A stretch of DNA of 64,000 bases from Candidatus Flexicrinis affinis (GCA_016716525.1 JADJWE010000009.1:1-64000), one strand, 5' to 3'. Counted from the first letter of the stretch, positions 48,001 to 56,211 are shown. The notes: generated by a model from the sequence alone, not told the origin. Translations and numbers: made by a program.

Positions 48001-50969
48001 ATTTCCAGCAGCAGCCCCCGTTCAATTCGCTAATGGGGCGTGGCGATGACACCCCACTCAATGGCGTTGCGACGTACAGCGGCAGTCTACAACCGTACAA
48101 TCCGATTACTGGTGAGGGCGCCCTCTGGGATATCTACAACAATCTACTGCTCGACAACAACGCCGATCAGATCGTGCGTGAGTTTGACGGGCAGTTCGGC
48201 TCGGGCGGTGGATGCTGGTCGTTTAGCCTCGTGGAGGATGAGGGGTTCAAGCATAACTGGTACTGGGACAGCGGTTCGGTGGGCAACTGCGGCACCTCCG
48301 CCAACAATCCGGCGTTCAACAACATCGGCAACCTCGACCCGTACCCCGACGTCGGCGACAAGTATCTGATCGGCGGGGCCGACCCGACCGTACCGGGCTT
48401 TTACGCGCTCAACAACCTCGTCGGCGGTATCGACGGCGTGGACGATGGCTTGGATGCGTACGTCGTCGTGAACCTGCCGACCTTTGCCGCGGGGCGCGAC
48501 GCGCGCGGTGTCAGCCGCCGCGTCGATGGCGACACGGACCCGTCGGTCTTGATCGACATTGGCGGGTACGAGTACACCGCGTTTTTCCTGCAAGACCCGA
48601 TCGACCTGACCGTAAGCGAAGACTCCGGTGTCATTGAGTTCGACATCATCGACCCGGCGTATATCGAAGGCGGTTTCCCGCCGTATACGGCCGAGGTGCT
48701 CGACCTGCCCGGCTACTTTGGCACGCACTGCGACAGCCGTTTCGGTTCGGAGTCGGTGCAGGGCCTCGCCGTCGAGTCGATCAACCTCAACACAATGACG
48801 GTCGCATACTGCCCGCCGCGGGACTTCCATACCGATACCACCAATCCCAGCTTTGATCCGGGCGGAATGTCGGTCGAACTGCGCATCACCGACGGCAACG
48901 GCGGCACGGCAACAACCACCATTACCTACACCATCAACCCGGCCGACGATGCCATCATCGCGACGGTCTTGGGTGATGGGTCGCCCGCCGGCGATACCAA
49001 CACGGTGCCGGTGGCGATTCAAGAAGGCCCGGCGTTCAACAAGGTGCGCCTGCGCCCGTACGTCGACTTCTCCGACAACTTCGTGTTCAGCGAGCGTGGC
49101 AACACAGTCGAGCCGACCGCCGAGATCGAGGTCGACTACGACTACGAATACCCGGCACTTCCGGTGCTGGTGGCCGACCCGGGCAATAACAACGAGGCAG
49201 CGCTCGTGAGCGCACTGGCGTGGAGCTCGCAGGCGCAGGGCATCCTCGAACTCGACCTAATCGGGCTCGCAACGCCGGCACAGGGCAAGTTCTCGTATGA
49301 AGTCAAGGACCGCTACGGCTTCTCGGTGACGAACTTCGTCACGATCAAAGCTGTGGTGGCGCCGTCGCCGTTCAGCCAGATCTCGCCGATTGACGACGCG
49401 GCGATCACGAGCCTTGACGGCTTGGTGTTCACGTGGGGCGTTTCCGCCAACGCGACGACTTACGACTTGACCATCGAAAAGCTGGTCAACAACATCTATG
49501 TCGATGCGCTGGTTTTGTCGGGGCTTACGCCTGCCAGCGACGCTGACGGGCTGACCTGCGCCGCCGATTGTATCTTCCAGCCGACCGGCGGCCAAAAGGC
49601 GCTGATCGGGGGTGGAACGCTGCGCTGGACGGTCAGGGCCGACAACGAAGGTCTGAAACGTACCGCGAGCAACGCACCACTCGACTTCACCGTCGTGATC
49701 GGGAAAGAGCTGTTGAGCAACGGTGACTTCGAACTGGCCGGCACGACCAGCAAGCTGGCGGCGGACTGGTCGCTCAAGGAAGGCACAAAGGATCAGCGCA
49801 AGTGCGGTATCGGCATCGGTAATTCGTGCGCGTTCCGCTTTACCGGCAACAGCACGTCGGCGTCAATCAAGCAGAAGCCGGATCCGTTCGGCCGCACCGG
49901 CGACATCGTGACGTTCAGCGCATTTGTGGCGCGGGACAACCTCGGCAGCGGCGGCGGCACGATGAAGGCAAAAGCCAAGTACATCAACGGTGACAAAGAC
50001 AAGTTGACGCTCAGCATCAACCCGGGCGGCAGCGGCGCGTTCCCGGACGATCCGATTGCTGGCACGATCGTGCTGCGCTATCCGGTGACGAAGTACGTCG
50101 TCAAGATTCAAATCAAGGCGACCAGCGGCAAGTTCATCGTGGACAATGCCAGCTTGTCGCTGGACGAGCGCATCTCGTTCCGTCACATGTCGCCCACGGA
50201 CGACGACACGGAAGTCGCCGACCCGAGCTACATCACCACACTGACGTGGGAGCCGGCGGCGCTTGCGACGTCGTATGAGGTCGAGTTGACTGAGCTGGGT
50301 GGTCCGACAACAGTCATCGACAATGCATTCACCGCCATCGCGGACGGCGACGATCTGACTTGCGGATTCGGTCTGTGCGTGCTGCAGCTTCCCGGTCCGC
50401 TAGGCGATGGTAACTACTCGTGGACCGTCACCGCATCCACTGCGGAGCAGGGTTTCAACGCGCCAACCAACTTTACGGTGGACGACCTGAACGGCGACGA
50501 ACTCGTCGTCAACGGGACGTTCGAGGACAACAACGGTGCGAGCATCCCGAAAGACTGGACGACGGGTGGATTGAAGACAAGTGCATCGACGTGCGCGTCC
50601 GACGGTCAGAATCCGCAGTATCAGGGTGCCTGTGCATTCAAGTTCGTCGGTGAATCCGGTCTAAGCGCGCAGCTCAAGCAGAAACTGCCGACCGACGACC
50701 TCAACCCCGGCGACACGCTGACCCTCCGCGCCGTCGCGCAGCCCGGTCTGGCGCTGGCACAGGCGCAGATCAAGCTGCAGGTCAAGTACAATAACGGCAC
50801 GAAGGACACCCGGACAATCAACATCCCAACCGGCTCGACCGAGTGGATCACGTATGACGAGGACCCGATCACGCTGAACAACGGCATCAAGAGCGTGCAG
50901 GTCAAGCTGACCTATAAGGGCGGCGACGGCGACGTGCTGATCGACAACGTCAGCGTTATCCGCCGCTGA
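45069..50969 (+). CDS. Giant secreted subtilase-fold protein lacking catalytic His and Ser, with beta-helix and repeat modules
   Basis: This 1966-residue exported protein has a signal peptide ending GFASAQD. Residues about 205-620 have the subtilisin S8 fold: Asp228 in IAVIDFGFG, the oxyanion region VVVAAGNTN, and the C-terminal helix AAYVAGMATLLLNN. The His motif is RRGLDLAQIL (Arg264 for His) and the Ser motif is GGTQASAAYVAG (Gln571 for Ser), so peptidase activity is unlikely. Residues about 650-1090 form a right-handed beta-helix (PYQSVMFAANLMAV, VIVLPGEYVSPW); cadherin-like repeats follow. Two NGxFE/CAFRF modules lie at about 1549-1695 and 1814-1966. ATG 45069 is preferred to 45057 for spacing from GAGGATGG. 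A long terminator follows. It probably acts as an adhesin or surface-binding scaffold. Confidence 0.82.
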   Translation: MSRTLAPMTRAVLALCLVCVLGFASAQDRLTVPQSPDTQTDPIPTVQPIVPPDNGLGRFDPNSALPPAAPRAVDGLGRYAFDTGKVDPALAAAITPALMGDTVAAEAAARNAFLPQDGKGRFEVVVWGGEIGGARVANKVLEAGGVVQAIDGAGVYAKLTAVQIVMLAAQDKIDLIQPQAVGRVEEQAQSIVRSPTGVIVAESYDVANAQAWHDAGLTGTGIDIAVIDFGFGTSTSASTELTCLKNYPAVQLTLGTIGPNDIRRGLDLAQILCDIVPGARVRLYKVTTATDLYNAITQADNNNDLIVIGAEFGVNTSPGDGTFGRASGSDVYQALANARQAGIPVVVAAGNTNVAYRTLTYAGGGATITIKAKPGDQVNISWNDWPDDPHPSGGAQDDLAVNLNTAGGGTQNKPARAGGVTPTHQFIVPSNCSLTGDFCSSVTLNITGFASGNATSVTVQVNVAGGLDREITGVSGATVLNGHGTLSRPADSPDVITVGAVCVDFINQFPGMDYSARGPVYDAGGNFSAPPAGTLTAFQVKPDVVGPTHVSVSGNEIFAMEACDAGVGGTQASAAYVAGMATLLLNNSALVNGFSGNAAPQNLMHYLRTHSIDLPLAFNAGGYDLTYGAGLPSLGLPTYDYDKSLNPDSFAPANNLPPGACVNGTVYVGPRNAGAPVMDGTLDFPYQSVMFAANLMAVSPGAGRCVIVLPGEYVSPWYFDNLNNGVSIFGYSGVSLATTQPSNVVVHNKYWGLPAVYWPAAGIFAQEGANTTVGGFTFQAGTAFNDSVFGQPQILAVDSVDNFTLTRSTVANFDSNRTLIEFFADADGGAVTENVFVDNRGRAGAGLIAFFNSGTSGNRMTISDNSFEDNRVTEGGWNIEVPEPEPNNLVTLTWAGMIRAVDGFTDVVNNVFRSNEVESLIQSVTVDKVSSEELRILGNVIVNTTVRTDDLGFTSGPMIHGFHQPRIMVINNTIALTNFQQQPPFNSLMGRGDDTPLNGVATYSGSLQPYNPITGEGALWDIYNNLLLDNNADQIVREFDGQFGSGGGCWSFSLVEDEGFKHNWYWDSGSVGNCGTSANNPAFNNIGNLDPYPDVGDKYLIGGADPTVPGFYALNNLVGGIDGVDDGLDAYVVVNLPTFAAGRDARGVSRRVDGDTDPSVLIDIGGYEYTAFFLQDPIDLTVSEDSGVIEFDIIDPAYIEGGFPPYTAEVLDLPGYFGTHCDSRFGSESVQGLAVESINLNTMTVAYCPPRDFHTDTTNPSFDPGGMSVELRITDGNGGTATTTITYTINPADDAIIATVLGDGSPAGDTNTVPVAIQEGPAFNKVRLRPYVDFSDNFVFSERGNTVEPTAEIEVDYDYEYPALPVLVADPGNNNEAALVSALAWSSQAQGILELDLIGLATPAQGKFSYEVKDRYGFSVTNFVTIKAVVAPSPFSQISPIDDAAITSLDGLVFTWGVSANATTYDLTIEKLVNNIYVDALVLSGLTPASDADGLTCAADCIFQPTGGQKALIGGGTLRWTVRADNEGLKRTASNAPLDFTVVIGKELLSNGDFELAGTTSKLAADWSLKEGTKDQRKCGIGIGNSCAFRFTGNSTSASIKQKPDPFGRTGDIVTFSAFVARDNLGSGGGTMKAKAKYINGDKDKLTLSINPGGSGAFPDDPIAGTIVLRYPVTKYVVKIQIKATSGKFIVDNASLSLDERISFRHMSPTDDDTEVADPSYITTLTWEPAALATSYEVELTELGGPTTVIDNAFTAIADGDDLTCGFGLCVLQLPGPLGDGNYSWTVTASTAEQGFNAPTNFTVDDLNGDELVVNGTFEDNNGASIPKDWTTGGLKTSASTCASDGQNPQYQGACAFKFVGESGLSAQLKQKLPTDDLNPGDTLTLRAVAQPGLALAQAQIKLQVKYNNGTKDTRTINIPTGSTEWITYDEDPITLNNGIKSVQVKLTYKGGDGDVLIDNVSVIRR

Positions 50970-50993
50970 CAATCGCGACGCATCCGTAACACA

Positions 50994-51035
50994 ACAGCAG
51001 GGCGATCCGAACCGGATCGCCCTGCTGTGTTTCTT
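50994..51035 (+). terminator. Strong terminator after the giant secreted gene
   Basis: A stem of about 15 pairs (ACAGCAGGGCGATCC with GGATCGCCCTGCTGT) is followed by TTTCTT. Confidence 0.85.
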
Positions 51036-51154
51036 GGGGCGCTGCCCCAAGCCCCGGCAGGAGTGCAAACTCCTGCACCTCGCTTCTCGCGCCTTGATGC
51101 CGCATGCAGCATCAAGGCGCAGATAAGGGAGTCCAGAGGGCGCAAGCCCTTTGG
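51034..51154 (+). repeat. Four-hairpin interspersed element, copy A
   Basis: H1 TTGGGGC-GCT-GCCCCAA (51034-51050); H2 GCAGGAG-TGCAAA-CTCCTGC (51057-51076); H3 with 12-base arms GCGCCTTGATGC / GCATCAAGGCGC (51089-51120); H4 CCAGAGGGC-GCAA-GCCCTTTGG (51133-51154) with a GNRA loop. Sequence between H3 and H4 is GGGAGT. It lies between convergent genes, just after the terminator. Copies B and C share flanks but not the H3 sequence. Confidence 0.85.
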
Positions 51155-51162
51155 AAGCGTCT

Positions 51163-52374
51163 TTACTCGACTTCGACGCACATGGCGACGGCTTCGGCGC
51201 CGCCGAGGCACAGGGCCGCGACGCCGCGCTTGAGGCCGTTGGCCTTGAGGGCGTGAATCAGCGTGATGAGGACGCGCGCGCCGCTGGCGCCCAACGGGTG
51301 ACCGATAGCGATAGCGCCGCCGTGAACATTGACCTTCTCGATGGGCACCGGATGCCCTTCGCGTTCCAGACCGCGCAGATCGGCCAACACTTGCGCGGCA
51401 AATGCCTCATTAATCTCGAACAGATCGACATCGTCCACTGACCAGCCCGCACGTGCCAATGCGACGGGGATCGCCTTGACGGGCGCGTAGAACAGCCAGT
51501 GCGGATCGACGGCTGCCTGTCCATAGCTGACGACGCGTGCGATCGGCGTGTGGCCGTTGCGCTCGGCATACGACCGGCGGCTGACCACGACTGCGGCGGC
51601 GCCGTCGTTCATGCCGGGGGCGTTGCCGGCGGTCACCGCGCCATCCGGCTCGAATGCCGGTTTGAGCGCTGCGAGCGCCTCGATGCTGGTATCGCGCCGG
51701 ATCGATTCATCGGCGTCGATGGTCACCGGCCCTTTGCGGCCGTTGATGGTCACCGGCACCATCTCGGCGGCGAAGCGGCCCTCGTCGGTCGCGCGCGCGG
51801 CGAGCGTGTGACTGCGCAGCGCGAAATTGTCCATCTCTTCGCGGGTCACTTCCAACTGCCTGCCGATGAACTCGGCAGCGTTGCCCATCGCCCAATCGAC
51901 GAGGCTGCACCACAGTCCATCGATCTGCAGCGCATCGCGCAGGTGCACTGCGCCGTATTTGTTGCCGGTCCGGATCGAGTCGTTGAGGTAGGGTGTGCGG
52001 CTCATCGACTCCACGCCGCCGGCCAGATAGACGTCACCATCGCCGGCCCTAATGCCGTTGGCGGCGAACATGATCGCCTTAAGGCTGCTGCCGCACACCT
52101 TGTTGACGGTTGTCCCACCGACACTGTCGGGTAGGCCCGCGCCGAGGCTGATCTGGCGCGGCAGGGCTTGGCCGGTGCCGGCGCTCACGACGTTGCCGAC
52201 GATGACTTCGGCCAGATCGGCCGGATTGACTCCGCTGCGGTCGACGGCGGCCTTAAACGCGACACGGCCAAGTTCGCTGGCGTTCAGCCCGCTGAGGCCG
52301 CCAAGAAACTTGCCCTGCGGCGTGCGCGCCGCCCCCAAGACGACGACATCGTTTTCACGCGAATGGCTGGACAT
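51163..52374 (-). CDS. Thiolase (acetyl-CoA C-acetyltransferase type)
   Basis: This 403-residue thiolase forms or cleaves acetoacetyl-CoA or 3-oxoacyl-CoA. The nucleophilic cysteine is in VNKVCGSSLKA (about residue 90), the active-site histidine in HGGAIAIGHPLGASGAR and the second cysteine in AALCLGGAEAVAM. Other family blocks are GAARTPQGKFLGGL, AGGVESMSRTPY and FEINEAFAAQ. ATG 52374 is selected as the family start, since the upstream 56 codons are arginine-rich and not family-like. GAGGATCG lies about 12 bases upstream. It could work in fatty-acid oxidation or polyhydroxyalkanoate synthesis; no beta-oxidation genes are adjacent, but the cobalamin mutase genes nearby suggest acyl-CoA catabolism. 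Confidence 0.92.
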   Translation of the reverse strand: MSSHSRENDVVVLGAARTPQGKFLGGLSGLNASELGRVAFKAAVDRSGVNPADLAEVIVGNVVSAGTGQALPRQISLGAGLPDSVGGTTVNKVCGSSLKAIMFAANGIRAGDGDVYLAGGVESMSRTPYLNDSIRTGNKYGAVHLRDALQIDGLWCSLVDWAMGNAAEFIGRQLEVTREEMDNFALRSHTLAARATDEGRFAAEMVPVTINGRKGPVTIDADESIRRDTSIEALAALKPAFEPDGAVTAGNAPGMNDGAAAVVVSRRSYAERNGHTPIARVVSYGQAAVDPHWLFYAPVKAIPVALARAGWSVDDVDLFEINEAFAAQVLADLRGLEREGHPVPIEKVNVHGGAIAIGHPLGASGARVLITLIHALKANGLKRGVAALCLGGAEAVAMCVEVE

Positions 52375-52468
52375 ACTGTGTTTTCGATCCTCTAGTCTGG
52401 CCGGATTGAATGAGTCCATCGTAGCGCAAGACGCACGCGAATCAAACGGTGCGCGCCGTAGACTGCCG

Positions 52469-52975
52469 TTACAGCGCCGCCCATGCGGCGGACAACTTGG
52501 ACTGCGCCTGTTCGTGCGATTCGGGGATGACGCGTGTGTCACCGACCGTCGTCATGAAGTTGGCGTCGCCGAACCAGCGCGGCACGACGTGGAAGTGGTA
52601 GTGACCCGCGATTCCCGCGCCGGCCGCATTGCCGAGGTTCACGCCGAGGTTGAAGCCGTGCGGCTTGTACACCGCGCGCAGCACGCCGACCGCCTTGTTG
52701 ACCGTTTGCATGATGTCGAGCAGCACCGCGTCGGGCAGATTTTCCTGCGTGTCGATGTGGTTGTACGGGATAACCATCAGGTGCCCGCTGCTGTACGGAT
52801 AGAGGTTCATCATGGCGTAGACGTGGGTGCTGCGCCCGACGATGAGGTTGGCTGCGTCGCTCTCTGCCGTGCCGTGGTGCTTGCCGCAAAATACGCACTC
52901 GCCAGTCGTCTCGACCGGTCCGAGCGCAGAGATGTACGCGAGTCGCCACGGCGTATAGAGATGATCGTTCGGCAT
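52469..52975 (-). CDS. HIT family nucleotide hydrolase/transferase
   Basis: This 168-residue cytosolic protein of the HIT superfamily (Ap4A hydrolase or Ap4A phosphorylase-like) has the histidine triad HYHFHVVPRW (about residue 125), a possible zinc pair CVFCGKHHG at about 27-35, the LMVIPYNHIDTQENL strand and FNLGVNLGNAAGAGI. The N-terminus YTPWRLAYISA is typical of the bacterial branch. A TATAAT on the minus strand (53013-53018) stands 38 bases upstream. It probably degrades dinucleoside polyphosphates. Confidence 0.9.
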   Translation of the reverse strand: MPNDHLYTPWRLAYISALGPVETTGECVFCGKHHGTAESDAANLIVGRSTHVYAMMNLYPYSSGHLMVIPYNHIDTQENLPDAVLLDIMQTVNKAVGVLRAVYKPHGFNLGVNLGNAAGAGIAGHYHFHVVPRWFGDANFMTTVGDTRVIPESHEQAQSKLSAAWAAL

Positions 52976-53047
52976 CGGTTCATAGGCTCCGTCTGGCAGC
53001 TAAGCGCGGTCAATTATACGCCAACCGCAATCCAATACGGCGTTCGA

Positions 53048-53076
53048 TTGACGCGCTGGCGCGTTCGCCATACACT
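53048..53076 (+). promoter_or_regulatory. Predicted promoter for the VOC gene
   Basis: TTGACG (53048-53053, 5 of 6 matches) and TACACT (53071-53076) are spaced by exactly 17 bases, 46 bases before the start. Confidence 0.6.
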
Positions 53077-53122
53077 GCTATGGTAGTACATGTGTTCTGT
53101 ATTTGAGGGGCGGGAGGGAACA

Positions 53123-53497
53123 ATGCTTCAAATCGTGTGGTTTGAGATTCCGGTCCATGACATCGAGCGCGCCGTCACGTTCTACGCGGCCGCGTTCGGC
53201 CTGAGCGATGTGCAGATCGTAGCCGACGGCACCCGCAAGACGGCGACCCTGCGCAACACCAGCGAGGGCGGCATTCCCGGCGTGTCTCTGACGCAGACGC
53301 CCGGCTTCGAGCCGAGCAACCAGCGCGGGCCGTGGGCATACATCGGCGCGTCCGACGACTTCGACGGTACCGTGGCGCGCGTTGCCGCAGCAGGCGGCAC
53401 GATGGTGTCCGGCAAGACGTCGATGGGCGAGGCCGGCAGCTACGTCAGCTTCCTCGATACCGAAGGCAATCTGCTGGCGTTGTACACCTATCCCTAG
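53123..53497 (+). CDS. VOC family protein (glyoxalase/bleomycin-resistance fold)
   Basis: This 124-residue protein has one pair of beta-alpha-beta-beta-beta modules. The start IVWFEIPVHDIERAVTFYAAAFG and the end SYVSFLDTEGNLLALYTYP (metal-ligand glutamate region) are typical. The relatives bind a divalent metal and include isomerases, dioxygenases and antibiotic-binding proteins, so the substrate is unknown. ATG 53123 is preferred over 53090 because GGAGGGAA lies just upstream. The four-hairpin element copy B starts two bases after its stop codon. Confidence 0.83.
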   Translation: MLQIVWFEIPVHDIERAVTFYAAAFGLSDVQIVADGTRKTATLRNTSEGGIPGVSLTQTPGFEPSNQRGPWAYIGASDDFDGTVARVAAAGGTMVSGKTSMGEAGSYVSFLDTEGNLLALYTYP

Positions 53498-53498
53498 C

Positions 53499-53639
53499 TT
53501 GTAGAGGCGTCGCCTCCACAAGGGGTTTGCACCCCTTGACCCCATGACTGCGAAATCGGCACCCTAGCGTGCTGATTTCGCGGGTAAGGGAGTCCAGAGG
53601 GCGAAAGCCTTCCGGCGGGGTTTGGAGCAGCGCCCCAAC
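53499..53639 (+). repeat. Four-hairpin interspersed element, copy B
   Basis: H1 GAGGC-GTC-GCCTC (53504-53516); H2 CAAGGGG-TTTGCA-CCCCTTG (53519-53538); H3 GCGAAATCGGCAC / GTGCTGATTTCGC, 13 bases with one G-T pair (53550-53581); H4 CCAGAGGGC-GAAA-GCCTTCCGG (53594-53615). A further GGGGTTTGGAGCAGCGCCCC follows. H1 and H2 arms differ from copies A and C but stay paired. Confidence 0.82.
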
Positions 53640-53711
53640 AAAATCGGTTGTGATGTCTGCGCGGCGGCGCGTGGTAGAATAAACCCACGTTCGCCACCCG
53701 TGGATTCTAGC

Positions 53712-54134
53712 ATGTCGGAAAAGAAGTCCATTCGTATATTGATCGCCAAGCCGGGCCTGGATGGGCACGACCGCGGCGCAAAAGTGATCGCGCGGGCCTT
53801 GCGTGACGCCGGGTTCGAGGTGATCTATACCGGCCTGCGCCAAACGCCCGAGATGATTGCCGAGGCGGCGCTGCAAGAAGACGTCGATGTGGTCGGCCTA
53901 AGCCTGTTGAGCGGCGCGCACCTGACGCTGGTGCCGCGGATTCGCGAGACGCTCGACCGTTACGAGCTGGCCGACGTCCCGCTGATCCTCGGTGGAATCA
54001 TCCCGCAGAGCGACTATGACGCGATGCAGCGGGTCGGGGTGAAGGGGATATTTGGCCCTGGCACGCCCACCGAGGAAATCGTCAAGGCGATTCACGCCAT
54101 CGTGGGCCAGCGGGGCGAGCGGTCGCCCCAATGA
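53712..54134 (+). CDS. Cobalamin-binding (C-terminal) subunit of methylmalonyl-CoA-type mutase
   Basis: This 140-residue B12-binding protein corresponds to the C-terminal domain of acyl-CoA mutases, here as a separate subunit. The cobalamin motif is LDGHDRGAK (DxHxxG), followed by VGLSLLSGAHL and the GGIIP and GVKGIFGPGT loops that hold the nucleotide tail. It binds adenosylcobalamin and partners with a separate TIM-barrel large subunit not present here. ATG 53712 gives the family start. TAGAAT at 53675-53680 could be a -10. Its stop overlaps the start of the MeaB gene (ATGA), a tight functional coupling. Confidence 0.9.
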   Translation: MSEKKSIRILIAKPGLDGHDRGAKVIARALRDAGFEVIYTGLRQTPEMIAEAALQEDVDVVGLSLLSGAHLTLVPRIRETLDRYELADVPLILGGIIPQSDYDAMQRVGVKGIFGPGTPTEEIVKAIHAIVGQRGERSPQ

Positions 54135-55153
54135 ATCCATTAGCCGAAAGCGTGGTCGGCGGAAGCCGGCGCGCGCTCGCCCGTGCCCTGACTTATATCG
54201 AAAACCAATCGCCGGAAAGCGAGAGTCTGCTGTCGGATCTGTTTCCGCATACGGGTCGCGCGTGGGTGATCGGCGTTACCGGCGCGCCCGGCACCGGCAA
54301 ATCGTCGCTGGTGAACACCATGGCGCTGGCATATCGCAAGGCCGGCAAGACCGTCGCCATCGTGGCCGTCGATCCGACCAGTCCCTTCACCGGCGGCGCG
54401 ATCCTCGGCGACCGCATCCGCATGCGCGACCTGTCCGGCGACCCCGGCGTGTTCATCCGCAGCATGGCGACGCGCGGCAGTCTAGGCGGATTGGCGCGCA
54501 CGACCCGCGATGCCGTGCGCGCGCTGGATGCTGCCGGTTTCGACTACGTGATGGTCGAGACGGTTGGGGCCGGACAGAGCGAGGTCGAGATCGTGCGCAC
54601 GGCGCATACGACGATTGTCGTGGAAGCGCCCGGCCTCGGCGACGACGTGCAAGCGATCAAGGCCGGTATTCTCGAGATCGCCGATATTCTGGTCGTCAAC
54701 AAGGCTGACCGCCCCGGCGCGGACAACACCGTGCGCGCCTTGCGTGCGATGCTCGAGCTGGGGCATCCGACGCGCGTCACGGCGATGCACCACGGCCGTG
54801 TGATGCAGGTCGAGACACCCGGCGGGCCGGAGGTCGTGGAGCACGACCCGTTCTTGTGGCTGCCGAAAGTGCTGCGCACCGTGGCGAGCCGCGAGGCCGG
54901 CACCGAAGACGACGGCATCGCCGCGCTGATCGAAGAGATCGCACGGCACCGCACATTCCTCAACCGCAGCGACCACGGCGCCAGCCAAGCCCGCGAACGG
55001 ATTCAGATCGAGCTGTACGACCGGCTCAGGCAAGCCGTATTCGAGCGCGCGCTCGCCGCTTTGCCGCCCGCCCACTTCGACGCGCTAGTCGACGCCGTGA
55101 TCGCGCGCAAGATCGACCCACAGCAGGCCGTCCTCCAAATTCTCGACGCATAA
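54131..55153 (+). CDS. meaB: MeaB/ArgK-type GTPase chaperone of cobalamin mutase
   Basis: This 340-residue SIMIBI-class G protein protects and reloads methylmalonyl-CoA mutase with adenosylcobalamin. Motifs are Walker A GVTGAPGTGKSSLVN (about residue 49), DPTSPFTGGAILGDRIRM, switch and Walker B VMVETVGAGQSE, and the base-recognition NKAD in ILVVNKADRPGAD. The C-terminal helices serve dimer contacts. It starts inside the stop of the B12-subunit gene, the standard pairing. It is followed after 9 bases by mraY, so read-through into the cell-wall genes is likely. Confidence 0.94.
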   Translation: MNPLAESVVGGSRRALARALTYIENQSPESESLLSDLFPHTGRAWVIGVTGAPGTGKSSLVNTMALAYRKAGKTVAIVAVDPTSPFTGGAILGDRIRMRDLSGDPGVFIRSMATRGSLGGLARTTRDAVRALDAAGFDYVMVETVGAGQSEVEIVRTAHTTIVVEAPGLGDDVQAIKAGILEIADILVVNKADRPGADNTVRALRAMLELGHPTRVTAMHHGRVMQVETPGGPEVVEHDPFLWLPKVLRTVASREAGTEDDGIAALIEEIARHRTFLNRSDHGASQARERIQIELYDRLRQAVFERALAALPPAHFDALVDAVIARKIDPQQAVLQILDA

Positions 55154-55162
55154 GGGATCTAC

Positions 55163-56176
55163 ATGGGTGCGACATCGCTTCCGTTAACGCTGACCGCCGC
55201 CGGCCTGACCTTCCTGCTCGGCGTGATCTGGGGCGGGCCATTCGTTGAGATTCTGCGCCGGCTGCGGATGGGCAAGAACATCCTGCCGGAGGTCACCCAA
55301 CACGCGACCAAGCAGGGCACGCCGACGACCGGCGGCTTGATGATCGTCGTGCCGACGCTGCTGGTCGTGCTGGCGCTGAACGCGGCAAGCATCCTGCGCG
55401 GCGGCCCCGGCGGTTCGACCCTCGTGCTGCTGGCGGTCATGGTCGGCTTTGCGGTGCTGGGCTGGCTGGACGATTTCAGCGGAATCCGCCTCAGCCGCGG
55501 GCAGATGGGTCAAGGGATGTCCGAACGGGTCAAGCTAATCGGCCAGATTGTGCTTTCCGGCGCGGCGGCGGTGGTCATTTCGCTGTACGACGGCGGGTTC
55601 GCCGGCGCCAACACCGTGACGATCCCGCTGCTTGGGATCACACTTGGCCTGTCGCCGCTGATCTTCATCCCGGTCACGATGTTTGCGATTGTCGCCACCG
55701 CCAACTCGGTCAACTTCACCGACGGCCTCGACGGCTTGTGCGGGATCATTAGCGCCAGCGCGTTCGCCGCCTACGGCATCATCGCCTACTTGCAGGGCCA
55801 GATGTTCGTGACGCAGTTCTGCTTCGTGCTGGTGGGGGCGTGCTTCGCGTTCCTGTGGTTCAACGCGCACCCGGCGCAGTTGTTCATGGGCGATACGGGG
55901 TCGATGGCGCTCGGCGCGTCGCTGGGGCTGGTCGCCGTCATGACCGGCCAATGGCTGTTGCTGCCGATCATCGCCATCGTGCCGGTGTCGGAGACGATCA
56001 GCGTGATCTTGCAGCGCTACTACTTCAAGGCGACGGGCGGGCAGCGGCTGTTCAAGATGGCCCCCTTACACCACCACTTCGAGCGCAGCGGCTGGAGCGA
56101 GACGCAGGTCGTTCAGCGCTTCTGGCTGGTCGGCCTGCTGAGCGCGATCATCGGCGTGGCGCTGGCACTGCTTTAG
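55163..56176 (+). CDS. mraY: Phospho-N-acetylmuramoyl-pentapeptide transferase
   Basis: This 337-residue integral membrane enzyme attaches UDP-MurNAc-pentapeptide to undecaprenyl phosphate, forming lipid I. About ten hydrophobic helices are seen. Signatures are THATKQGTPTTGGLMI near the start, the catalytic aspartates in GWLDDFSGI and NFTDGLDGL, LWFNAHPAQLFMGDTGSMALG, and FKMAPLHHHFERSGW near the end. The order and length are standard. Its start follows meaB by 9 bases. The gene is separated from murD by about 1.7 kb holding unrelated genes and repeats, a break in the usual mur order. Confidence 0.95.
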   Translation: MGATSLPLTLTAAGLTFLLGVIWGGPFVEILRRLRMGKNILPEVTQHATKQGTPTTGGLMIVVPTLLVVLALNAASILRGGPGGSTLVLLAVMVGFAVLGWLDDFSGIRLSRGQMGQGMSERVKLIGQIVLSGAAAVVISLYDGGFAGANTVTIPLLGITLGLSPLIFIPVTMFAIVATANSVNFTDGLDGLCGIISASAFAAYGIIAYLQGQMFVTQFCFVLVGACFAFLWFNAHPAQLFMGDTGSMALGASLGLVAVMTGQWLLLPIIAIVPVSETISVILQRYYFKATGGQRLFKMAPLHHHFERSGWSETQVVQRFWLVGLLSAIIGVALALL

Positions 56177-56181
56177 AAGGA

Positions 56182-56211
56182 AGTGCTGAGTGTTGAGTGC
56201 TGAGTGATGAG
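56182..56211. repeat. Period-7 tandem repeat (CTGA-type)
   Basis: AGTGCTG-AGTGTTG-AGTGCTG-AGTGATG units repeat at 7-base steps, 5 bases after the mraY stop. It is the same unit as at 21083-21113. Confidence 0.8.
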
